Shown here: positions 9,537 through 21,031 of the stretch, in pieces
Layout: each line of letters begins with the position of its first letter
Position numbering within the stretch: position 1 is the stretch's first letter
Source: Ixodes scapularis
Lineage: Eukaryota > Arthropoda > Arachnida > Ixodida > Ixodidae
Assembly (NCBI RefSeq): GCF_016920785.2
Contig: NW_024609880.1
Span: forward strand, 53,572,121-53,636,120
Direction of reading: 5' to 3'
Length of the DNA stretch: 64,000 nt
The notes under the pieces: model-generated
Seen by the model: only the letters and a program-made list of their open reading frames with translations
Databases searched by the model: none
What the model was told of the DNA's origin: nothing
Program-made: the position numbers and the translations under genes

Positions 9537-10833
9537 AAAAGCTGACTGCAACCGCATGGCTCTGTCGCAACGCCTGCTTTGGATGGCCGTCTTCCGCATG
9601 ATGCGCTCTTTGTTCCCACGACCGGCTTCGGGAGCCGCGCCGCCCCAAGGATGCCCGCCGGGCGGGCGGTACTCCCGGTGAGAGCGCCCCGCTGCTTTAC
9701 TAACCCTAATCATCTTTGTGGTCCGCAAAGGTTATAACTATGTGCATGTAACCGATTGGTTTAGTGACCATGAGACGGTGTAATGGGTAAGAACGAGCAA
9801 GAGAGGAGGACAGCACCTTCATTAAAGGCTTCGTCTGCATCCTCTTCTTTTTTTTCTTACCCGTTACTTTGTCTAAAGTTCACTAGTCTTGTCTGTATAC
9901 CAGCTCGCCTGCATTCTCATGTTAGTGCAAGTATACCGTCTAGAATAATTGTTTTATTACAAGGCTAGTTCTACAAAACAGCATGTTGTTCTGTCTTTGC
10001 ATGGAGAAGGTGTAGAAATAACGTTTAATGTAGTGACAAGTGTGCAAGCATGCTGCGAAGTGACGTGCGCAGTGCTTAATTTCTTGGAGGAGCCGAAACA
10101 AGCTCGCATGTGCATTGCTCTCTAACGCATAGTAACCACACCAACCATATTTGCTTGTGGACGCTTTTACTCACGCGAATGCTGCTTTAATCAACCTTTA
10201 AATGTCGATTTTTTTTTTTTTAAATTTCCTTACTTCTGCTCGCGTATGTTCATGGAGTTCTTATAGAGAATATTGCTATATATGGGATTCGGCTACCAGG
10301 ACGCATGCTCCTCAAGAAAACGAAGGACATTTTGGACAGTTTGCACGTTCTATTGACATACAAATGATCACGTTGGGTTAGTTGTGGCACTTCTGCAGAA
10401 GCCCTCGCGCTTTCACGTATGCCTCGAATACACTTTTTCGGCGTCTGACCCCCAGCCTGCCGTTTTTTACTGACTTTCCACTTCAAATATTCACTTTATA
10501 TCTCAATGTGCTACTCATTTTAAAAGGCGCGAAGCCTTCGCCTTGTTGTCCAGTATTTCTGCCGCTCACGTCTTAGCAAGCCTTCCCCCGCGAACAGCGC
10601 CGCCGAAAACCGCCGGTAAATTTCGACCACCGGCAGATAACCTGCATCGGCGCACTATTAATTCTTTTTGTAATATCCTTAGGAACGTTAATGCAGTGAC
10701 GGTGACCTCCGCCTCGTGAAATGAAAGCGGTAACTATACACCTTCGTATACCGCCACCGAAACTGTGCAAGAGAACCGGACCATAGCCGCGATACGATAG
10801 ACCTTGATTTGTTTCGGCGAACTGCGCGGTCTG

Positions 10834-10890
10834 TTTCCTCAAACTGTCGATTGCCGCGTGCAACACACGGCAAGCGAAAGTTTGAGGAAA
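10834..10890. repeat. Long perfect-arm hairpin
   Basis: TTTCCTCAAACT at the left is answered by AGTTTGAGGAAA at the right. A second paired block, TTGCCGCGTG with CACACGGCAA, closes on a loop of about 3 bases. The stem is around 27 bp with few mismatches. It lies in an MMP intron and is probably a decayed or very short fold-back element. Confidence 0.8.
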
Positions 10891-11044
10891 ACTTTCGAGA
10901 CATTAATTCGAGTCGATTACTCGCCCTCAGTTTACCCGGCTCCGTGCGTCGATAATTTGAGTTGGGAATGTTTGGAGGTCACTGCAGGTGATGCGGCTCC
11001 AACTAACTGTGTATATTTCGATTATCTGAAAATTCCCCAAGTCT

Positions 11045-11078
11045 GACGAATATTATCTACGAAGATAATCGATTCGTC
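11045..11078. repeat. Short hairpin GACGAAT...ATTCGTC
   Basis: GACGAAT (11045-11051) pairs with ATTCGTC (11072-11078), and ATCT with AGAT inside. This small palindrome in the MMP intron has unknown role. Confidence 0.6.
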
Positions 11079-11511
11079 GACTCCGAAATCGGTCGGTCGT
11101 ATTTCTGCCACTCCGTGTGGTTTCTTACGCTTACTTCTCTGGCTTCCCGATTGGCTTTTCTGCATTCTCATTGGCTGCGGGACGATGACGAAATGCTCGG
11201 GAGTCGTTACGCCCTGCATGTCTTAAGTTGTCGGTGATTATAGTCAGTTCACCCGAATAGACGTACTATTTATTGGTCGTCTCTACGAAAAGCTATATAG
11301 TCTCCTATAAACCAAGCCCCCCATAGAAAATCTTGAGGAGCATTCAATGTGAACAACGCCGACAGGGAAGTTTCTTTCATAGTTATGGCAATGCAAAACC
11401 CTTTCAGCCCTTTCCCCCAGCAAGAGGGCAAAATTTGTAGGAGGTCCCTTATAATAAATCACGCAACCGCTAGCGGTAGAGAAAGGCGACATTATTAGAG
11501 TTTTAGTAGCC

Positions 11512-11552
11512 AGGTATCGGGTATCGTCACCTCCGATAACGATAACCGATAC
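11512..11552. repeat. Palindrome GGTATCGGGTATCG
   Basis: GGTATCGGGTATCG and the complementary CGATAACCGATACC face each other around a short centre. A very similar GATACCCGATAACG / ATCGGGTATCGTTA palindrome occurs at 42781-42840, so this is a member of a small dispersed family. Confidence 0.6.
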
Positions 11553-12890
11553 CTCGCCGCTGTCTTTTCACCTGCGTCATATACAGTTTTCGGTGGTATC
11601 GAAGATATCGGAACGCTTTGCTCAACTTCTTATTCAGATGCGATCAAAAGGGGGGAGTGTACTGTTGAAAAAGAAAAAAAAGCTAAATTGGGCGGGGGGG
11701 GGGGGGGGGGGGGGGAAGAGCGATTTTCATAATGTTTACGCATATCCGTGCGGCTTCAACCGATATGCAATCGTACATTCCCAGGTTTGATGGTAATTTC
11801 GCCCAATAAAAAAACTCATTTTTATTTGTTGTTGTTTAGAAGAAAGTGGGATAGCCGGGATACGGTGCGGCGAATCTTCGTAATCGTAGATTTTCTTTTT
11901 TTTTTTTTTTTTTGTTCTTCTCTAGAACTGTGTTTAGATGATAAAACAAAGCTCAAGTCGCTTGTTTTCTTTTTCTCGTTGTTGCGTCGCTAACTTTCAG
12001 AAAGCTCTCAGACCGGGTGTATTAAGTGTGTCTCTATTCGTTCAATTTATAAATTGTTTTCTCTCTCGGCTGTTTTTCACGGACGGTGTAAGAACGAGGA
12101 AGTTCTCGACAGCTTAGATATCTAAGACGGCCTGACTAAAAAATAAGATGTTTTTGGGATACGCGCGGAGGTCTTCCAGTCGGTTGACCACAGGTTTCGC
12201 AAGGATTTCTGTGGTATCTTTTTTTCCGGGGTCACGCTATTGACATCTCCGCGGTGTTAATGAAATCCGAGAGTTTCTAAATCGCTTTTGGCAACTGCAC
12301 CCGCACGACATTACCGACGCTGATCGCAATTAGTTACGTCTGAAACGCATTTCACGCATTAAATTTTATATTTAAATTTTCTTTTTACTTTTTTGACCGC
12401 GATTTTGCAGGCATCGCCATGTGTTTAATGGATAACTCTTCTTCAAGGTCGCAGAAGTGCTGTATCACTGCGATGCGTAGCGCGTAATTTATTCTCAAAC
12501 AAATGGGCCGTCAATTTACGAAGCTGCGATACGTAATGTGACTAGAAGTTCATTGCAGACACCAGCATCGGTCATAATCGGTTTCAAATATTTCCAGAAT
12601 AACATATACGAATTAAGAAAAAAGTTTTCTTCTGTCATATCAAATAGGAATTGATATTTATTTATGTTTATATTTTTCCCCCAAACAATAAGCGGTTTTG
12701 CTTTTGGGGGAAAGGGGGGTGAAAGGTTTTTTTTTTATTTGAGAACTGTGCTTGCAAAAACAAGTGCACAACATGATAAGTGGAAACAATCCAAATGTCC
12801 TTGGTTTTTCTTGTTGTTGTTGCATTACACAAAAATAAAATTCCATTCCACTATCTAGCGTGTTTAAGCCCTCGTGAATTTTTGTTCTAG

Positions 12891-13025
12891 GAGCCGTGCA
12901 CAGGACGACCAAGACGCCCAGCCGAGGCAGCCGCAGGCCCGCCCAGCCCGGTCCGGACCTCTGCCAGGACGCGTCCATCGACGCCGCCACCAGGACCGAG
13001 GACGGCAGTTCCTACGTCTTCAAAG
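12891..13025 (+). CDS. MMP exon: hinge and start of hemopexin domain
   Basis: The first two bases complete the split Gly codon from the catalytic exon. The encoded segment is a Pro/Arg/Thr-rich linker (TTKTPSRGSRRPAQPGP) that matches an MMP hinge. It then enters the hemopexin domain at DLCQDASIDA; this Cys normally pairs with a Cys at the end of blade IV, which is present (WWFDC in the last exon). The exon ends SSYVFK with one base over at the donor GTGCGT (13026). Acceptor and phases agree with both neighbours. Confidence 0.9.
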
Positions 13026-13507
13026 GTGCGTCCAACAACTCCCCCGTTTCTCCAGAGTTAGTGGATCTCTTTCACCAGGGTCCTGCCTCAACACACGTCT
13101 CTTCAGTTATACACCATCCCAGAAAAGAGGCTTCTGGCCAATGCAACTTTTAAAAAGTGCGTTCTTTTTTTGAGCAGTGTTTTAAACAAAACGTTTAAGT
13201 AGACACAAGCACCTACCGAAAGGGTCAGACATCACAGTTCTAAAAACACGGTCCACTATCGATTAGTTCTCAGAAAAGTGCTACGAGTCGCTGAATTTAA
13301 CTTGATGGTCACCGCTTGCTTGAATTCGTCTGAAACATGCTAAATATCGTTTCTTCACTTAAAAAAAAAAAAAAAGTTTATTTGTTTTAGAGGGTTATAG
13401 TGAATGAAAAGTGTGCATACCCACTACCTATCAAGTGGTCACGTGGTGGTGACCACTTGATGGTCACCGCCGTGTTTCTTGCGTGCCCCTGTATCTCCCG
13501 TATCCTC

Positions 13508-13865
13508 TTTGATCGATGATATTGGCTGCTGCGTCGATTCTATGTGCGCAAAGTTGTGCACCCACCACAGCCGACGCTAACGACACAATAGAGCCAATGC
13601 AGGCAGCTCCAAAAGCCGATCGTCATGGCGCCTATCGCTCTTGCGCGTTTGCTATCGTCGGTTGGGTCAATCGCGTACATGAACAAGCGCAGGATCGTAC
13701 CGATTGCAGTGAGCGCGATTGGTCTAGACGGCGGCAGCAGACGCGCAAAGATAACGGGCGTCATGACGGTACACATTTGGTGCTGTTTGATTGGCTCTGT
13801 CCGAAAGTAACGTTGACTACGATAGGACTTAATGTGAAATCGAGCGTAGACGATCATCGTGTAAT
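13508..13865. mobile_element. Palindromic fold-back element
   Basis: The arms around 13590-13675 and 13718-13800 are imperfect inverted repeats. GAGCCAAT...CGTCATGGCGCC on the left matches the reverse complement of GGCGTCATGACGG...ATTGGCTC on the right. Weaker similarity extends to both ends (ATCGATGAT / CGATCATCGTG). No coding capacity seen; the element class is unassigned. Confidence 0.65.
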
Positions 13866-13867
13866 TA

Positions 13868-14140
13868 GGTGTTTCGGTGGCGCCCTCGTTTGTTTACCTT
13901 TCGTGACGTCATTACCTTGTGTAGAACAAGTTCAATGGTGCCTTTAATGAGCATAGTGAAAGCCTGAAATCACAGCGCTCTCAAAGTAACACTGCCCACC
14001 GTCAAAATTGAATTTCTTACATTGCTCTTATTTGCGTCGATTTGATATCCTTTGCTGACGTCATAGTCAGCATTCGGCCAATTGTGGCGAGCCGATCACA
14101 GCGAGGCTTTCGATCGCTCACGTCGCCAATAGAACATGAC
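13868..14140 (+). repeat. Dispersed repeat copy A
   Basis: About 270 bases shared in the same orientation with 16960-17230. Landmarks are GTGACGTCATTACCTTGTG, then AGCATAGTG, GCGCTCT, and TTTGCTGACGTCATAGTCAG followed by CATTCGG. Both copies sit in MMP introns. It does not look palindromic and has no frame. Confidence 0.8.
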
Positions 14141-15350
14141 AAATACAGTAGCCCAGTTGAACATTTGGTCAGTTAACGCGGCACCCCTTGACTCCGGCGA
14201 GTGCGGTCAATGGAATTCGCTGAGATTATAGACAATTGCAAGCATGGCGCCACAAGTGGTGCCCCATGCGTGCAAGCGCATGCAACGCGCGGGTGAACGT
14301 AGCTTTGGCAAGCTCGCAATCGCACGGGCGTGCCTGCTCGAGCAGAGACATGGCGGCGGCCAGTCGCCCAGCTTGCAATCGTCTATACTTTGAGGAACAC
14401 TCGCCCCATCAAAGGCGTTTTTCTTTCATCCAACATGAGGGCCAACCTTCTTGGCGAGATTTATATTAATTATAATCGTTGAGTTCTTCGCATCTCTGTA
14501 TGAACATTTCTGGCTGCCGTTTCGTATCCGTCAACGGAAGATTCCAACATGACAGTTATTATGAGCTGAGACTAACCAATTCGGTGGTGCGTGACGATGA
14601 CTAAGGAAACGTGGTTGAAAACTTTTACCACCTATAATATGTAACGATCAATATAACCCAGTTAAACTTCTGGTTCACTGAGACAAAGTGGCCCGATTTC
14701 GTTCATATCGGCTGAAATAAAAATGTTGACGACGGGTCACCCGGACCACCTTGCGCCGTACATCACCGTCCGACAGCCTATGCAAAAGAGCAGCTGTGTG
14801 AGGCAGTCGCAAGTTGAAAATACGTGCCCGTATCTTTAATTTTGTGATTGATCGATTACAAGCGACATGGCCGATTCATCCACTTGTATAGTTGTTTGCT
14901 GCGGACATACGTGGCACACGGTTGTCTTGGCGGCTCGTCGCTGCTGTCGTGTCAGCTGCAATGACCATTTGTGTAATTTCCATGCAACGCCAAGCAGGCT
15001 GCGGGTCAAGTCACAGGGGTTGCATATCCTGACGTCTGAAACACTCTTTTTTTTAAAGCAAACTTTAACGACAAATGATAATTTGCACATGACTTCGCCA
15101 TCCAATCATTTTAGCCATTCACTTCGAATAGGCTTCACAGGAAAAGGGCGAGTGTATGCAACGCGTATGCAACATGTCTCCCTAGACTCCTTTCATAGTT
15201 TTTGGTGCCTGGTTAGTTTTACAAATGTTTGGAACTTGCCTGTCTCGACAATTTTTTTTTTTGTTCAGTTTTGCATGTAAATATGTTGTGGTCCTTTTTT
15301 TGTGTGTGACGTTACTTGTTCTGAGCATGCGTGTTTCTGCTTCATTACAG

Positions 15351-15487
15351 GCGACTATTACTGGAAGATTGAGACAGACGGTATTGGTGACGGTTATCCT
15401 CGAAAGATCTCCGACGACTGGAGCGGTCTGCCCGGCAATCTGGATGCCGCTCTCACTTGGTCCGACGGAAAAACTTTCTTCTTCAAG
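15351..15487 (+). CDS. MMP exon: hemopexin repeat
   Basis: Starts by completing a Gly codon (G|GC). It encodes DYYWKIETDGIGDGYPRKI followed by SDDWSGLPGNLDAAL and TWSDGKTFFFK, a classic hemopexin blade with the (Y)YW, YP..I, W.GLP..LDAA and YFFK motifs. Acceptor TTACAG|, donor at 15488 (GTGCGT), phase 0 at its end. The hemopexin domain of MMPs handles substrate and inhibitor binding. Confidence 0.93.
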
Positions 15488-16032
15488 GTGCGTTCTTTTC
15501 ACTATCCACTTTTACTTTCACAGGTACTATTACATTTTGTCTCATATTACCATGCACTGCAGCGAAGGCTCCAGGCCTGCGATTTTGTCTTCAAAATTTG
15601 TGTTGACTGCGCAAAAGATCGCGGAGCGGGAGCACCTTCTAAGTATGTGAGCTCGCGCCCGTAGTCTTCGATAGGATCTACGTTTGTAGCGAAGTATAGT
15701 AGAAGCCCCGTACTCCCACATGCCATCCTTGCGTGCACATTTTCAGGGAAGCTGGATATGCGTTAATTTCTAGTTGGGAATAGGATTCAAATAACGATTT
15801 CTGCACGCACCCATGACCGCAATAGTAATGTCTGCGGAGGTTGTTTCTTCGAATAAATGTAGAAACTCCATAACTTGCGTATGAAACTGTTGCATAAAAC
15901 GAAACGTAAGGTGCCTCGCCAGATGGGCCTGACTCTTCCCCATTCCCGCGTCACATCCACTACATCCATTCGTCCATGAGGTGCTGGCTCCTAAGTTCGA
16001 ACGGTGTTCACAACCATGACCCATCTTCACAG
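15488..16032 (+). other. MMP intron inside the hemopexin domain
   Basis: 545 bases between donor 15488 and acceptor AG 16031-16032. No repeat or nested gene was recognised. Confidence 0.6.
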
Positions 16033-16356
16033 GGCAACAACTACTGGAGGTTCCGCAACAAGGAGAAGAGCTCCGGCTACCCACAGCGCATCAACGTGGG
16101 CTTCCAGGGCATTCCGGCCAGCGTGGACGCCGCGCTCGTCTGGAGCGGCAACGGCAAGACGTACTTCTTCAAGGGCGACCAGTACTGGCGCTACGACAGT
16201 CGCAGCGAGGTGCCCGTCAGCGACCGCTACCCGCAGCCCATCAGCAACTGGAACGGCATCCCGGGACACTTGGACGCCGCCTTCCAGTGGCAGAACGGAT
16301 ACTCGTACTTCTTCAAGGGCGGCAACTACTACAGGTTCAACGACAAGGACTTTGGG
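16033..16356 (+). CDS. MMP exon: two hemopexin repeats
   Basis: 108 codons in phase 0 at both ends. The first blade starts GNNYWRFRNKEKSSGYPQRI, with GIPASVDAALVW. The second runs from TYFFKGDQYWRYDS through YPQPISNWNGIPGHLDAAF to YSYFFKGGNYYRFND. The motif spacing is regular and no blade is interrupted. With the exons on either side, all four blades of a complete hemopexin domain are represented. Donor GTGAGA at 16357. Confidence 0.94.
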
Positions 16357-17407
16357 GTGAGAAGAGACCACTTACCTCATCGGGGTGCATGCTGGGCGTT
16401 CGCTGCGATAGCCTCAGAGTAAGGAATATAGAGCCGTGGTTCGAAACGCGCGTAATTTTAGTCAGCTAAGGGCTCCAGTTTCTGGGAAAAGTATGACGTG
16501 TTGGGTCAATACCACCCTAGAAGACAAAGCCAGCCTTGCCCCCCCCCCCCCCCCCCCCCCCCCAAACGACGTTTTAACTAGTGGATACCCGCAGCGCCGC
16601 CTAGGTTGCGTCAGCATCGCCGCTAATGCGTCTCGCAACAAGCACAACGCGAGCAGGCGGCGACGCTAACACGGACGCGCCTGCCGCTTTGCGACGTCTC
16701 TTGCTGAGCTTCAGCCTGTTTGCTGCTTGGGGCGGATCTGGGAACCACTAGCAATGACGTCATGCGCCGGCCTTGTCTTCTACGTGGTATTGGCTGGCTA
16801 CCAGATGATGAGGTGCCAGCAGAAGCTAAAAGAGGTAGTGCTTTTAGAGTCCCTGCCGAGCATACGCGTTCGCGCAGTGCGAGCATTAGGGCAGCATTCA
16901 CCTGCTTGTAGATTAGGCTTTGCTCGCAGGGGAAACGAAACAAACTATTAGCGGCGAGATGTTTTGGTGGCGCACGCTTATGGTTCCCTCTTGTGACGTC
17001 ATTACCTTGTGAACGTCAAGTTCGATGGTGTTTCTAGTTAGCATAGTGGAAGCTTGAAATCATTGCGCTCTGAAATCAACGCTGCCAACACCGCCAACAT
17101 TGAAGTTCTTTCATTCCTCTTATTTCCGTCCAAGAGAAATCTTTTGCTGACGTCATAGTCAGCATTCGGTCAATCGTGGAAGGCCGATCACAGTGACGCT
17201 TTTGATCGCGCACGTTGCCAACCACAATGGCCACTTTTATGACGTTCACTAATGCAAGCCATATATAGCTGCCGACTAGACTTAAGACGTAGGCAGTATA
17301 GCGTATGCATGATTTAGATAACTGCGTACTCGCTTCGCGATGCCTCTTCTTAGGGATTGTCACAACTTGACGCAATTCATCTGACCACTCAACCGGCCTA
17401 TACGCAG
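16357..17407 (+). other. MMP intron before the last exon
   Basis: Holds a C homopolymer of about 25 bases (16539-16563), an imperfect inverted repeat rich in GCGCCGCC/GGCGGCGAC (about 16590-16672), and copy B of the dispersed repeat (16960-17230). It ends with acceptor ATACGCAG at 17407. Confidence 0.6.
16960..17230 (+). repeat. Dispersed repeat copy B
   Basis: Same orientation and landmark order as 13868-14140: TTGTGACGTCATTACCTTGTG split by small changes, GCATAGTGGAAGC, TTTTGCTGACGTCATAGTCA, and CGATCACAGTGACG. Roughly 3 kb separates the two copies. Confidence 0.8.
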
Positions 17408-17740
17408 GTGGACCAGGGCAACCCCCCCTACCCACGTGCCACCTCCGTCTGGTGGTTCGACTGCAAGGCCATGTCGAGCGCGATGGCGGCGCAACGGGCC
17501 TCTTCTCGACGCAATCCCGAGAGCGCAACAGCGCACGTGCTCGACCGCACAGAGGCGCCCTTGGCCGCGAGACTTCCATCGCACCCGCAAGGACTCCAGG
17601 TAGACGCCGCACCGGTAGCAGGGGAGACTGGTCCCGTGACCCGACCAGTGCCCGAGGACTCCTCCAACGACGCGGCACGGACTGTCAGCGCGTGCTCCTG
17701 GGCGCTGCTAGTGGCGGTGGTGGCCCTTCGGCTGCTCTGA
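17408..17740 (+). CDS. MMP last exon: end of hemopexin domain and hydrophobic tail
   Basis: Begins VDQGNPPYPRATSVWWFDCK, the end of hemopexin blade IV with the closing Cys. A low-complexity stem of about 70 residues rich in Ala, Pro, Arg and Ser follows. The protein ends SACSWALLVAVVALRLL and a TGA at 17738-17740. A short hydrophobic stretch at the very C-terminus with no basic cytoplasmic tail is the pattern of a GPI-anchor signal, as in vertebrate MMP17/MMP25 and insect Mmp2, rather than a transmembrane MT-MMP. With the furin site upstream, this suggests a cell-surface MMP activated in the secretory pathway. The orthologue assignment is inference. Confidence 0.88.
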   Translation: MDQGNPPYPRATSVWWFDCKAMSSAMAAQRASSRRNPESATAHVLDRTEAPLAARLPSHPQGLQVDAAPVAGETGPVTRPVPEDSSNDAARTVSACSWALLVAVVALRLL

Positions 17741-18120
17741 GTTCTCTTGCACTGCCTCAGGGAGAGGCGAACCAAAGACTGACGACGAGGGTGCGGGTCG
17801 CCTTCGGCCACCCGCCCGGCTGGCCCGGGGTTCAGATCCCGCGAGAACACGGGGCCGGGCCTGAGGGTGCCCGCGACTCAGAGGCCCCGGGACCCCCAAA
17901 CTGCCCACGCGGCGCGTGTGATGTGTGTGTCTCCAAGGACGGTGCTGTGAACTGTGCGCCATCGAGATGCGCCCCGCGGATAGGGCGCTGCCATCTTTTT
18001 CCAAGTAAAGTCATTGCTCATGAGTAGACTGGTCGCCTCGATGCCTCTGTGACCCTGGCTTAAAGCAAAACGCATGGTTCGTTGTAGGTGGCGCGGAAAT
18101 CAGGAAAAATCTAAGGTCGA
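17741..18120 (+). other. Probable MMP 3' UTR
   Basis: GC-rich sequence after the stop. It contains GGGGTTCAGATCCCGCGA (about 17827-17844), resembling a tRNA B-box, so a SINE-like fragment may form part of the UTR. AGTAAA at 18004-18009 is a possible weak poly(A) signal, followed by GTGTGAC/TGTGACC-like sequence. The true end is not determinable from sequence alone. Confidence 0.4.
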
Positions 18121-20779
18121 GGACAGATATTGCCGTAAAAAAAGAATATGCTGAAGGACGCTTTTATGAGATGTTTTTGTGAAACATATCTCGTTAGTAC
18201 GGACACCCCACTATATAGACAACATTTGGGGGATAGGTCCGTTTTTATACAATCTGACTGGTTAATATAGAAATCCACAGTCCGGTCCATGGACAGCAAG
18301 TTTGGGACGAAACTGATTAACACGCACATTTTTGTCCCGTATAACAGACACAGAATTTTTAGAAATAACCCACACAAACGCAACACAAACATTGCTTTTA
18401 GGTTACGGGGTATACGCCCAGAGTTTTACTACTGTCTGTGGTTGGTTGTCTCTTCTGAGACACACATGTAAGTAAGACCTGAGCACCAAATAATCGGTTC
18501 GATCTTTCGGGAATTTCCGGTCAAGTTGGTTACTTGCCCTTCTGTCCCCATGTGTGTCGCGCCCACGAATGACAAACCTGAAGAACATTCATAGGTCAAA
18601 TGTACCAGTTTTGCATGAAAGTAAGGACACTTACCCATATACTATAGAAGGAGGTAAGACCATGTCAGGCGTGAAGCGGAAGCGGCCAGGAATTACGGCA
18701 TCAAGGCTTTTGTGGCCACTTTTGTTGTTAATTATTTTCACTCTTTAACTTGAATCGTTATTACAGACGACTCACATTAGGAGCGATTCTTTTGGGAAAC
18801 AGAGGTGTCCATATTAGGGAGTGTTAGCCAACGGTAACCGTGTTCCGCGTACCGCACTACCGAAGCCTTTCAGGGTGATACCTTGACCGCAAGGCGCGCG
18901 CTTAAAAGCACGCTTTAAAGGCTCCGGTAGTGCAGTACGAGGATCAGGGTAACGGTTTGCTAAAAAGTCTCTATTACCGAGACATAGCTGTATGCGTAAA
19001 GCACGTTACGAGGTAGCAGGTAAATGAAAAAAGACACAATATTAGCCGCCATATATAACAAAGAGATAGAGTGGGTGTGCAAACGATGTTGTGTAAATTT
19101 AACAGAATTACAGAAAACTCTGAGATTAGGGTAAAAACAACATAAAACAAAAAAAAAGGAGGAGAGGGGTCCTTCTTTTTGACGCTAGTCTCGGGGTTTT
19201 TCGTAATTACGAAGTAACGATGCTTGAAATAAAAATGAAAATTGGGACAAGTCCAGCATTCAGGACTCTGTCGCTACGCTACAGAACTTGGTTGCCAACG
19301 AACACGATAATACATGCTGGAAGGAGTGTGTAGGGTTCGGGGCCGTAATTGTGTTCGTGCTCGGTTCATCGCTCCACCCAAGGTTAAGCGAGTGAAAAGA
19401 CGTCCGACGTCCGTCAATTACGTGCAAAGGAAGAGCAAACGAAGGCTGCAATGCAGAACGACAAGATGACCTCCCCAATCAGGCCTCTGTTCCGTCGTCT
19501 TCATCTGCATATAATTGAGGAAAAGGCCGCACAATCTTCGTTCGGTCACGTGGAACAAACATCACCGAGGAATAAGATAAAATATAATGATGTACGTGAT
19601 ATTCATACTCTGTGGCGTACAAAACGAGGTCTAAGCAGCAAGGCTGTTGCTTCGCCGTAACAACAAATGGCACTCAATTGCGATTTATTGTGTCTGTTTT
19701 TTTTTGTTTTGTTTTTTTTTCATTTGCAAACGGCGCATCGCTACGTATGCAGCAGTTTATCTACCATACAGGTGTAGTGGGACTCACTGTAAGTTGCACG
19801 GCAATCTCTAGTTCGGGAGATTCTATGCTTTGCGGCAAAAGTTGTGAAATTTGTGATTTGTCAACAGTCCGTGGTGCGGCCAGAAGCATATCATCTTCGT
19901 CGGTCTAACTAAAAAAGGTCATGTTAGAAAAACAAATTAACAAAAGGGCAGTGTAAGCGAGCTAATGTAAGTTATTCATAACGCAAAACTACCCGCCAGC
20001 GTGGTAAAAAATGAATAGATAATAGGAAGATTGCAGAAGTTGAAGGTAAAAGAGACGGAAAGGGGGATGTCTCACACTTAAACTGGTCAAACTCGGGTAC
20101 AGCTACAACAGATATATAATAGCAGATTTAACCGAGGAACCATTCTCATTGTCCGTGGCTATAGTTCGAGATATTCACTACGCAGTTATTACTAGGTAAG
20201 TACCCCCTCAGCATAACCTGCGTGTCATTCCCGGCCAGCCTCGTAACACTATACATGGCAGTCAGCTGCGTCACTAATCACGTTTCGGGAGTATTTGATA
20301 CCCATTTAAAGTATATTCTTTCTGGACATATTTCTTTGGGAGCAACAACATTCGTTTGAGCCTCTGCCCACGTGGTTTGCAGCAAGACAGAATCAGAATG
20401 ATCTTAAATCGCTAACCAAGACATGGTCGAGAGAGGGTGACGGCGCATTTCAATGCCTCTCACTGCGGCTGACTTGTTCCGATTACCGAAATGTCTCACC
20501 AAACCGGCCGAACAACCGATGACTTCCTTTCAAGCGTTGTAATTGATTGATATCACCAAGCTTTTTCAGCGCATGCGTGATGCCGCAATAACTTTAGTTC
20601 ACAGCAGGTAAGATAGTTCTCGTGACGTCTCTCTGCAAGTAAGAGGCTGCCGCATGTGCAGAAAAAATAAAATGCCATGCAGCAAAAAATGGCTGCATGG
20701 AACAGAAAGTTAGTCAAAACCCCAACGGGCGTCTGGTACATCCGCTGTAGTATGAGGATTATTGCCAGTAAAGCATTAC
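18121..20779. other. Intergenic sequence between convergent genes
   Basis: Between the MMP end and the sialyltransferase end. A palindromic element lies at 18826-18961 and a small hairpin CCATGCAGC/GCTGCATGG near 20674-20699. No exon recognised; the open frames here lack any family motif. The 3' UTR of the minus-strand sialyltransferase must end somewhere below 21032, but I could not pick its poly(A) site. Confidence 0.5.
18826..18961. mobile_element. Palindromic miniature element
   Basis: AGCCAACGGTAACCGTGTTC at the left is mirrored by the complement of CAGGGTAACGGTTTGCT at the right. GCACTACCGAAGCCTTT is mirrored by AAAGGCTCCGGTAGTGC. The whole 136 bases form one imperfect stem. Non-coding; family unassigned. 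Confidence 0.8.
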
Positions 20780-20890
20780 TGATAACCTGGGCTGTTTAAC
20801 GCGCGTCACGCGTTAGCGATACACGGCGATGCTCATCCAGATCGAAGAGGGCAAGGGTGGGGATTAAGCCCAGGATCCATGGGAACGACA
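20780..20890 (-). repeat. tRNA-derived SINE-like fragment
   Basis: On the minus strand it reads GGGCTTAATCCCCACCC (a decayed B-box), then ATCTGGATGAGCATCG, GTGTATCGC and CGTTAAACAG. The same order (B-box, ATCTGGATCAGCATCG, GTGTATCAC, CATTAAAGAC) occurs on the minus strand at 46395-46545. A third partial copy lies at 21776-21850 on the plus strand. Confidence 0.5.
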
Positions 20891-21031
20891 GCGCGAGCAT
20901 TCGCCCCACGAGCTCCAAGCTGCGCTGCGCTAACACACGCGGCCCCAAATATCCCCCTAGTGGATGGGAGAGCGGGAAGAGCCCTCTGCACACTGGTCAG
21001 TCTGGAGGCGCACCATCGAAGTCCTTGCCGC

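Larger units (their letters stand above)
9517..12890 (+). other. MMP intron before the hinge exon
   Basis: A 3.4-kb intron with no nested gene recognised. It contains three notable hairpins (10834-10890, 11045-11078, 11512-11552), a G homopolymer of about 22 bases (11694-11715), and A/T runs at 10210-10220, 11895-11912 and 12727-12736. It ends in a good acceptor, TTTGTTCTAG, at 12890. Confidence 0.6.
13026..15350 (+). other. MMP intron with fold-back and dispersed repeat
   Basis: A 2.3-kb intron. It includes an A run (13359-13374), a fold-back at 13508-13865 and, immediately after, a dispersed repeat of about 270 bases that recurs at 16960-17230. From 14140 to 15350 I see nothing recognisable, only short frames without family motifs. 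It ends with acceptor TTCATTACAG at 15350. Confidence 0.55.

Noticed and set aside
17076..18027. Several long frames on both strands (up to 200 codons)
   Set aside because: They overlap the last MMP exon in other frames or strand, are Arg/Pro-rich by GC composition and show no domain.
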